A stretch of DNA of 64,000 nucleotides from an uncultured Peptostreptococcaceae bacterium (GTDB lineage: Bacteria; Bacillota; Clostridia; Peptostreptococcales; Peptostreptococcaceae). Below the pieces are notes generated by a model, which saw nothing but the letters and a program-made list of their open reading frames with translations, was not told the DNA's origin and did no database searches. Numbering within the stretch: position 1 is the first letter of the stretch; each line of letters begins with the position of its first letter. A program made the position numbers and the translations under genes. Location of the stretch: contig CAMTIM010000025.1 in NCBI GenBank assembly GCA_947072565.1, positions 1-64,000 of the forward strand, given 5' to 3'. Shown piece after piece: positions 58,485-64,000 of the stretch.

Positions 58485-58552
58485 GGTTGCACCACTAACT
58501 CCATATATTCTAGGTGCCCACATACAGAATACACTTCACAGTTTCCATTTTT
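58479..58552 (-). promoter_or_regulatory. Class II cyclic di-GMP riboswitch aptamer
   Basis: On the minus strand the conserved elements occur in order: GGAAACTGTGAAG (58534-58546), GGGCACCTAG, GGAGTTAGTGGTGCAACCGG and CTAT. GCACC/GGTGC form the helix next to the pseudoknot. This matches the c-di-GMP-II consensus. It stands about 60 bp ahead of pilA1, the same place as the pilus-controlling switch of C. difficile. The boundaries are approximate. Confidence 0.92.
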
Positions 58553-58705
58553 TTCCTTGTTATTATTAATAATAGCACCTGCTCGTCTTAATTTCAATAT
58601 ATTTTTATACTTATTAATAGTATGCTTTAGAATTTTTTATTATACTAAAGTATATTATCAATAAATAATTTTAGTTACACTATTTAATAAACATTATTTT
58701 AAATA
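58553..58705. other. Promoter region of the pilus operon
   Basis: AT-rich DNA between the riboswitch and the prs terminator. The pilus promoter must lie here. The best candidate on the minus strand is a weak pair, TTCTAA and TATAAA, 17 bp apart; I do not regard it as secure. No coding frame with a ribosome binding site was seen. Confidence 0.45.
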
Positions 58706-58742
58706 TAAAAATACACCTTGTTTATAGTAAACAAGGTGTATC
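58706..58742 (-). terminator. Intrinsic terminator after prs
   Basis: TACACCTTGTTTA (58712-58724) and TAAACAAGGTGTA (58728-58740) form a 13-bp perfect stem followed by TTTTT on the minus strand. It separates the purR-prs block from the pilus operon. Confidence 0.93.
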
Positions 58743-58756
58743 CAATAATTTTGTAA

Positions 58757-59707
58757 TTAGAATAATATACTAACAGATTCGTTAGCGAATATTTTCTTTA
58801 TAGCATCTCCGAATAAAGGTGCTACAGTTTTAACTTGTATCTTATCTATCTTCTTATCTTCTGGAAGTTGTATAGTATCAAGTACTATTAACTCACCGAT
58901 AGAAGAATTTTCTATTCTTTCTATAGCCGGTCCTGATAATACACCATGTGTACAACAAGCATAAACATCTTTAGCACCAAATTCTTTAAGTGCATTAGCT
59001 GCGTTTACTATTGTTCCTGCTGTATCTATCATATCGTCTAATAATATAACATTTTTACCTTTAACCTCACCTATTATGTTCATTACTTCACATACGTTAG
59101 CCTTAGGTCTTCTTTTGTCTATTATAGCTATTGGAACATCTCCATCTAAGCTATTAGCAAATTTTCTAGATCTTGTAACACTTCCTAGGTCTGGAGACAC
59201 TACCACTAAGTCTTCGATTCCTTTTTCATTGAAATAATCAGCTAATATTTTTCCACCTTGTAAGTGATCTAGAGGTATATCAAAGTATCCTTGGATTTGT
59301 GCTGCATGTAAATCCATTGTTAATACTCTATCCGCTCCTGATGCTGTTAATAAGTTTGCAACTAATTTAGCTGTGATTGGATCTCTCGCCTTAGCTTTTC
59401 TATCTTGTCTTGCATATCCGTAATAAGGTATAACTGCCGTTATTCTTCCTGCTGATGCTCTTTTCATTGCATCTATCATTATTAATAATTCCATTAAGTT
59501 ATCGTTAACTGGACTATTAGTTGATTGAATTACAAAAACATCACATCCTCTTACTGTTTCCTTGATGTTTACTGATATTTCTCCATCACTAAATGTTCCA
59601 ACTTCACAATCCGCAACTGGTACTCCTATGTAATCAGCTATTTTTTTAGCTAATTCTTTAGATGAATTTCCTGCAAGTATTTTGATTTCGCTTCCGCTAG
59701 TATTCAT
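58757..59707 (-). CDS. prs: Ribose-phosphate pyrophosphokinase (PRPP synthase)
   Basis: Makes PRPP for purine, pyrimidine, His and Trp synthesis. Length is 316 aa. The class I PRPP-binding loop [14 protein letters not shown] and the flexible [10 protein letters not shown] loop are clear. GGGAGGAT precedes ATG 59707. It is last in purR-spoVG-glmU-prs and ends at a strong terminator. Confidence 0.97.
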   Translation of the reverse strand: MNTSGSEIKILAGNSSKELAKKIADYIGVPVADCEVGTFSDGEISVNIKETVRGCDVFVIQSTNSPVNDNLMELLIMIDAMKRASAGRITAVIPYYGYARQDRKAKARDPITAKLVANLLTASGADRVLTMDLHAAQIQGYFDIPLDHLQGGKILADYFNEKGIEDLVVVSPDLGSVTRSRKFANSLDGDVPIAIIDKRRPKANVCEVMNIIGEVKGKNVILLDDMIDTAGTIVNAANALKEFGAKDVYACCTHGVLSGPAIERIENSSIGELIVLDTIQLPEDKKIDKIQVKTVAPLFGDAIKKIFANESVSILF

Positions 59708-59795
59708 GTATATCCTCCCGAAAATTTTTAAACATTTGTTATATTTATTAAAAGTTCAAGGCTATATTGCCTGAAAATAATAAGCTATTTAGTAA

Positions 59796-61169
59796 TTACT
59801 TGTTATCTTTTTGGTCTTTCTTTTCTACCCAACCTTCTTTGACAACTTGCTTTTGTCTTGCAATAGCTAATGCTCCTTGTGGAACGTTGTCTGTTATAGT
59901 TGAGCCTGTGGCTACATATCCTTTTGCTTCTACCGTTACTGGTGCAACTAAGTTAGAATTAGATCCTATGAATGCTCCATCTTTTACTATAGACTTAAAT
60001 TTATTTTTACCATCGTAGTTTACAAATACTACTCCACATCCTATGTTCACATTTCTTCCAACATGAGCATCACCTATATACGAAAGGTGAGATGCTTTAG
60101 AATTATCTTCTATTGTAGCGTTTTTAACTTCTACGAAGTCTCCTATTTTTACGTTATTACCAATATTGCTCTTTGGTCTTAAGTATGCATAAGGCCCTAC
60201 TGTTGTATTCTCTCCAACAATACTATCTGTTATCGTTGAGCTTTCTACTTCTGTATAATCACCAATTTGCGAATTTATTATACTACAATTCATTCCAATT
60301 ATACAACTTGAACCTATTTTTGTATTTCCTCTTATCATAGCTCCTGGATATACTATAGTATCATTTCCTATTTCAACACCTGATTCTATATATGTTGAAT
60401 TAGTATCTATTATTGTAACTCCATTTACCATATGAGATTCATTGATTCTCTTTTTCATTATTTCTTCTGCTTTTGATAACTCAACTCTTGAGTTTACTCC
60501 CATTAGTTCTTCTATTGTAGAACCATTGAAAGCACCTACTTTATGACCTTTATCTCTCATTATCTTGATAGTGTCTGTTAAATAGTACTCTTCTTGGGCA
60601 TTATTATTATCTAATAAGTCTAGAGATTCTCTTAAGCTCTTTCCATTAAAACAGTATATACCTGAATTAATTTCTTTTGCTTGCTTCTCTTCCTCACTAG
60701 CATCTTTTTGCTCCACTATTTTTAGTAAATCTTGATTTTCATCTCTTATTATTCTTCCATATCCTGTAGGATTTGATACACATGTAGTAAGTACTGTAGC
60801 ATGGTATCCATTTTCTAAATGATAATCAAATAATTTTTTTAATGTATCTTCTTTTACTAAAGGTGTGTCTCCACATAATACCACTATAGTATCTTCATCA
60901 TTTATATATTCTTTAGCCATCATAACAGCATGCCCAGTTCCTAATTGTTCTGTTTGCATTGCTATCATAGTGTCTTTAGGTAATCTCTCTTTTACAGTTT
61001 CACTTTCATGTCCCAATATTGTTACTATATCGTTAACCCCAGAGTTTTTACAAACATCTATTACATGGTTAACCATTTCTTTTCCACACACTTTGTGTAT
61101 GACCTTTGGAAATTTAGACTTCATTCTTGTACCTTTGCCTGCAGCAAGGATTATAGCTTTAAAGTTCAT
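59796..61169 (-). CDS. glmU: Bifunctional GlmU
   Basis: Acetylates glucosamine 1-phosphate and uridylates the product to UDP-GlcNAc, the cell-wall precursor. Length is 457 aa. The N-terminal uridylyltransferase domain (AAGKGTRMKSKFPKVIHKV) is followed by a left-handed beta-helix acetyltransferase domain (about 250-445). GGAGTGGAG precedes ATG 61169. Same gene order as gcaD-prs in B. subtilis. Confidence 0.97.
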   Translation of the reverse strand: MNFKAIILAAGKGTRMKSKFPKVIHKVCGKEMVNHVIDVCKNSGVNDIVTILGHESETVKERLPKDTMIAMQTEQLGTGHAVMMAKEYINDEDTIVVLCGDTPLVKEDTLKKLFDYHLENGYHATVLTTCVSNPTGYGRIIRDENQDLLKIVEQKDASEEEKQAKEINSGIYCFNGKSLRESLDLLDNNNAQEEYYLTDTIKIMRDKGHKVGAFNGSTIEELMGVNSRVELSKAEEIMKKRINESHMVNGVTIIDTNSTYIESGVEIGNDTIVYPGAMIRGNTKIGSSCIIGMNCSIINSQIGDYTEVESSTITDSIVGENTTVGPYAYLRPKSNIGNNVKIGDFVEVKNATIEDNSKASHLSYIGDAHVGRNVNIGCGVVFVNYDGKNKFKSIVKDGAFIGSNSNLVAPVTVEAKGYVATGSTITDNVPQGALAIARQKQVVKEGWVEKKDQKDNK

Positions 61170-61304
61170 CTCTCCACTCCATTCTTTATTTTATTTCCTA
61201 TATATTCTATATTTTAATTGTTCATATTTAATGTCTTTGCTATCACTAACTAATATAGCACCTTTTTGCAAAAAAGTATACATTTATACAAAAATTTTAA
61301 ATAC

Positions 61305-61332
61305 AAAAAAGAGCCGAATAGTTCGACTCTCA
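61305..61332 (-). terminator. Intrinsic terminator after spoVG
   Basis: On the minus strand GAGTCGAA pairs with TTCGGCTC and is followed by TTTTTT, 20-some bp after the spoVG stop. Confidence 0.85.
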
Positions 61333-61353
61333 ATAAATTCCCTATATTTATAA

Positions 61354-61632
61354 TTACTCAGCTGCAACTTCTAATTGAGCTACCGCTTCGTGATATGCTT
61401 TTAAAACTGCATCTTCTAATACTTGTCTCATTTCAGCATTTATTGGATGCGCTATATCTCTAAAATTACCTTCCCCTACTTTTCTGCTTGGCATAGCTAT
61501 GAATAGTCCATTATGACCTTCTATAACCTTTATATCATGTACTACAAATAGGTTATTAAAAGTTAATGAAACTATACACTTCATTTTGCCCTCATCAGTT
61601 ATCTTTCTTACTCTTACGTCAGTTATCTTCAT
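61354..61632 (-). CDS. spoVG: SpoVG, septation/sporulation regulator
   Basis: A 92-aa RNA/DNA-binding regulator ([19 protein letters not shown]). In B. subtilis it is a classical sigma-H gene affecting asymmetric septation; in other Firmicutes it affects virulence and metabolism. The start is ATG 61632, with GGGGGAT about 10 bases upstream; an ATG ten codons earlier has no site. A perfect sigma-H promoter lies about 60 bp upstream. Confidence 0.95.
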   Translation of the reverse strand: MKITDVRVRKITDEGKMKCIVSLTFNNLFVVHDIKVIEGHNGLFIAMPSRKVGEGNFRDIAHPINAEMRQVLEDAVLKAYHEAVAQLEVAAE

Positions 61633-61698
61633 ACCCTTGTATCCCCCTTTTATATTTAACAAATTAATATATTTAATATTGGACTGTTTTTTTATATA

Positions 61699-61723
61699 AT
61701 TCTAGGAATCTTTTGAATATCCT
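61699..61723 (-). promoter_or_regulatory. Sigma-H promoter of spoVG
   Basis: On the minus strand -35 AGGATAT (61717-61723), a 13-bp gap and -10 AGAAT (61699-61703). Both boxes fit the sigma-H consensus (AGGAWWT, RGAAT) perfectly. Transcription would begin near 61692, about 60 nt before the spoVG ATG. Confidence 0.8.
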
Positions 61724-61759
61724 TTTTTATTTTTACAAAATTTATTATTTTTTGTAGGA

Positions 61760-62647
61760 TTATTCTTCCTCTTCTAAAATGTCCTCTATTATATCGTCAA
61801 TTTGGCACTCCCCTTGTACCTCTTCATTTTGATATTCATCTTTAAATGTCTTTAGGTTTGGCTCTACTTTAACGCTTTCACCATTTACATCTAGCTCTAT
61901 CAATGATATGTAATCTTTAACCATTTTTTCTTGTGGTTCTATTGTAGATATAAACACTCCAGTTCCTATAACTTGTGCTCCAAATTCATTCATAAGATCT
62001 ACCATTCCTTTGATAGTTCCTCCACCTCTCATAAAGTCATCTATTAATATAACTTTACTGTTTGGCTTTATAGCTTTTCTTGGTAAACTCATGCTCTCTA
62101 CTTTAGAATTATTTCCATTTACATAAGTCATGCTAAGTGTGGGACCTTCTGATACTTTTATGTCTTTTCTTATTATAACTAATGGTAAATTCATAGCTTT
62201 TGCTGTCATTAATGCCATTGGAATTCCCTTTGTTTCCATTGTCACTACATAATCAGCATCTATATAATCTATATTTGAGGCAAATATTTTGCCTATTTTA
62301 GCCGCTATTGTTGGATCATATATTAAATCTATTAAATATAAAAATCCACCTGATAATATTCTTGATTTATCGCCTATTTTTTCACATAAATCCATCAAGA
62401 ATTCTTCATTTTCTGCTTTTGAAGTTTTTGGTATATATTTAACTCCACCAGCTGCTCCTGATATAGTTATAACTTTACCTAATTGTAGCTTTTCAAAAAC
62501 ATTTTTTACAACTATTAAGTCTTCACTTATTGTTGATTTCGCTGCATTGAATTGATTTGTGAAATAACTTAGCGTAAATATTTTGTTTGGATTGTCTGAT
62601 AGTATTTTTACTATAGCTCCAATTCTCTCCGTTCTTTTAAACTTCAT
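61760..62647 (-). CDS. purR: Purine operon repressor PurR
   Basis: A 295-aa repressor of purine synthesis genes relieved by PRPP. A winged-helix domain (about 1-73) is fused to a phosphoribosyltransferase-fold domain with the PRPP loop VILIDDFMRGGGTIKG. CTAGGAGG precedes ATG 62647. The C-terminal tail is acidic (about 270-295). I see no clear PurBox pair (CCGAAC-type) in the purR-murC intergenic region. Confidence 0.96.
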   Translation of the reverse strand: MKFKRTERIGAIVKILSDNPNKIFTLSYFTNQFNAAKSTISEDLIVVKNVFEKLQLGKVITISGAAGGVKYIPKTSKAENEEFLMDLCEKIGDKSRILSGGFLYLIDLIYDPTIAAKIGKIFASNIDYIDADYVVTMETKGIPMALMTAKAMNLPLVIIRKDIKVSEGPTLSMTYVNGNNSKVESMSLPRKAIKPNSKVILIDDFMRGGGTIKGMVDLMNEFGAQVIGTGVFISTIEPQEKMVKDYISLIELDVNGESVKVEPNLKTFKDEYQNEEVQGECQIDDIIEDILEEEE

Positions 62648-62664
62648 TAAATTTTCCTCCTAGG

Positions 62665-62693
62665 ATTATAACACCTTACTACTTAAACTATGT
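62665..62693 (-). promoter_or_regulatory. Possible extended -10 promoter of purR
   Basis: On the minus strand TGTTATAAT (62665-62673) is a perfect -10 with a TG extension, but no recognisable -35 lies 17 bp upstream. The resulting leader would be very short, so the assignment is weak. Confidence 0.35.
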
Positions 62694-62870
62694 AATGCAC
62701 AACAATATTTATTATGATATAATAATGGTTATGTTTTAATTAGTTTTTAAATATATTATATATATAATCTAGTATATGTATATTTTCCATAAAATATTGA
62801 ACATTATACTATTATACCACAAACATAGTTCATATTGTAGGACTTAATTAAAAAGAAAGGTGGTTTTCTT

Positions 62871-64000
62871 ATGAATATACATTTCATTGGAATTGGCGGT
62901 ATAAGCATGAGTGCTTTAGCTGAAATATGTATTAATAAAGGATATAAAGTGTCTGGTTCAGATGCAAACGAATCATACTTATTAGAGAAACTTAGATCTC
63001 AAGGTGCTGATATATTTATTGGTCATAAAAAAGAGCATATCTCTGATAATATAGATATGGTTATTTATACTGCAGCTGTACATAAAGACAATGCAGAGAT
63101 GATAGCTGCTAAAGAAAAAAATAAACTTACTATGAATAGAGCTGCTTTTTTAGGTCAAATCATGAGAGAATATAAAAACTCAATAGCAGTTTCTGGGACT
63201 CACGGTAAAACTTCGACAACTTCTATGTTGTCTACTATATTCCAATATGCAGATTTAGACCCTACTATATTAGTAGGAGGAAATTTAAGCACTATTGGTG
63301 GGAATGTTAAAATAGGTAATTCTGATCATTTCATTACAGAAGCTTGTGAATATGTTGATAGTTTCCTTAACTTCAACCCTAAAATAGCTATAGTATTAAA
63401 TATCGAAGAAGATCATTTAGATTACTTCTCAGGTATAGATGAAATAAAAGCATCTTTCAATAAGTTCGGAAAATTACTTCCTAAAGATGGTTATTTCATA
63501 ATCAATGGTGATGACGAAAACACAGAAGATATATTACATGAGATTAAGGCTAGCGTAATAAAATACGGAACAAATACTTGTAACGATGCAATCTTAAAAA
63601 ATATAAACTTCAACGAAAATGGTCATGGAGTATTTGATTTAGAATTTAAAGGTGAAAATTTAGGAACATTCGAACTTTCTGTTCCTGGTCTTCATAACAT
63701 ATACAACGCTGCAGCTGCTATTCTTACAGCCTATGTATCTTCTATAGATTTAGAGCTTATAAGAACTAACATAAAAGCTTATGGCGGAGTTGGTAGAAGA
63801 TTTGAAGTTAAAGGTAATTATAATGGTGCTTTAGTTGTTGATGACTATGCTCATCACCCAACAGAACTAAAGGCTACTTTATCTGCTGCTAAAAAAATGA
63901 AACAGTCTAAGTTATGGTGTATATTCCAACCTCATACTTATACTAGAACAAAATCTCTTTTAAATGAATTTGCAGAAGCTTTTTATGCTGCAGATAAAGT
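62871..64000 (+). CDS. murC: UDP-N-acetylmuramate-L-alanine ligase, 5' part
   Basis: Adds L-Ala to UDP-MurNAc in peptidoglycan synthesis. The start is ATG 62871 with GAAAGGTGG; the frame is open to the right edge (about 376 codons seen of the usual ~450). The N-terminal [17 protein letters not shown] and the ATP loop [10 protein letters not shown] are clear. It is divergent from purR and one of three plus-strand genes. Confidence 0.96.
   Translation, partial: MNIHFIGIGGISMSALAEICINKGYKVSGSDANESYLLEKLRSQGADIFIGHKKEHISDNIDMVIYTAAVHKDNAEMIAAKEKNKLTMNRAAFLGQIMREYKNSIAVSGTHGKTSTTSMLSTIFQYADLDPTILVGGNLSTIGGNVKIGNSDHFITEACEYVDSFLNFNPKIAIVLNIEEDHLDYFSGIDEIKASFNKFGKLLPKDGYFIINGDDENTEDILHEIKASVIKYGTNTCNDAILKNINFNENGHGVFDLEFKGENLGTFELSVPGLHNIYNAAAAILTAYVSSIDLELIRTNIKAYGGVGRRFEVKGNYNGALVVDDYAHHPTELKATLSAAKKMKQSKLWCIFQPHTYTRTKSLLNEFAEAFYAADK

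Noticed and set aside
60865-61353. 162-codon open frame on the plus strand
   Set aside because: Antisense to glmU; composition and lack of a start signal mark it as a shadow.
62648-62870. PurR operator (PurBox) between purR and murC
   Set aside because: No CCGAAC/GTTCGG-type pair could be found by eye in this region.

Overview
The window is AT-rich DNA (roughly 30% GC by eye) from a spore-forming, Gram-positive anaerobe. The sporulation genes spoIIE, spoVT, yabP, yabQ and spoVG, and the type IV pilus gene order pilA-B-C-MN-O-V-U-K-T-D1-D2 (the order known from Clostridioides difficile), point to the Peptostreptococcaceae, close to Clostridioides/Paraclostridium. The species cannot be named from this window. 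Almost every gene lies on the minus strand, so the text reads from high to low coordinates. Only a small unknown gene (331-561), fthC and murC (62871 to the right edge) are on the plus strand.

Right to centre (62.6-46.2 kb): purR, spoVG, glmU and prs form the block known from Bacillus subtilis. It includes a textbook sigma-H promoter in front of spoVG. Where B. subtilis continues directly towards pth-mfd, this genome carries a complete type IV pilus operon of about 12 kb. The operon opens with a class II cyclic-di-GMP riboswitch fused to an intrinsic terminator. Two tandem major-type pilin genes and a 31-bp perfect hairpin follow, then pilB (whose N-terminus has the two-motif MshEN-type c-di-GMP-binding pattern), pilC, a pilM-pilN fusion, pilO, three minor pilins, pilT and two prepilin peptidases.

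Centre (46.7-32.5 kb): pth, mfd, a PrsA-type foldase, spoVT, a SpoVB/MurJ-type flippase, yabN/mazG, hup, rqcP, yabP, yabQ, divIC, ppx and spoIIE. This is again the B. subtilis order, and covers translation quality control, transcription-coupled repair, sporulation and cell division. spoIIE has a promoter-like sequence with the unusual 21-bp spacing known for Spo0A-dependent sigma-A promoters. Between spoIIE and a secreted M3 peptidase lies a 470-bp gene-free segment holding a cluster of DnaA-box-like sequences.

Centre to left (32-11.6 kb): the M3 peptidase, galU with a 37-aa membrane protein behind it, glpX, rho, rpmE, tdk, a DUF1385 protein, prmC-prfA, a ZIP metal transporter, tsaC, rpiB, upp and the full F-type ATP synthase operon. 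The c subunit has the full set of Na+-binding residues. The epsilon subunit is only 86 aa and lacks its C-terminal helical domain.

Left (11.4-0 kb): acpS, a CBS protein, a YdcC-like lipoprotein, alr and mazEF; a split transketolase; a PrcB-like anchored protein; a Lon-like protease; fthC; a CtpA-type protease; and two small unknown genes. At the left edge are the promoter, leader and first bases of a 16S rRNA gene pointing out of the window. No tRNA genes, insertion sequences, prophage or CRISPR arrays were seen.
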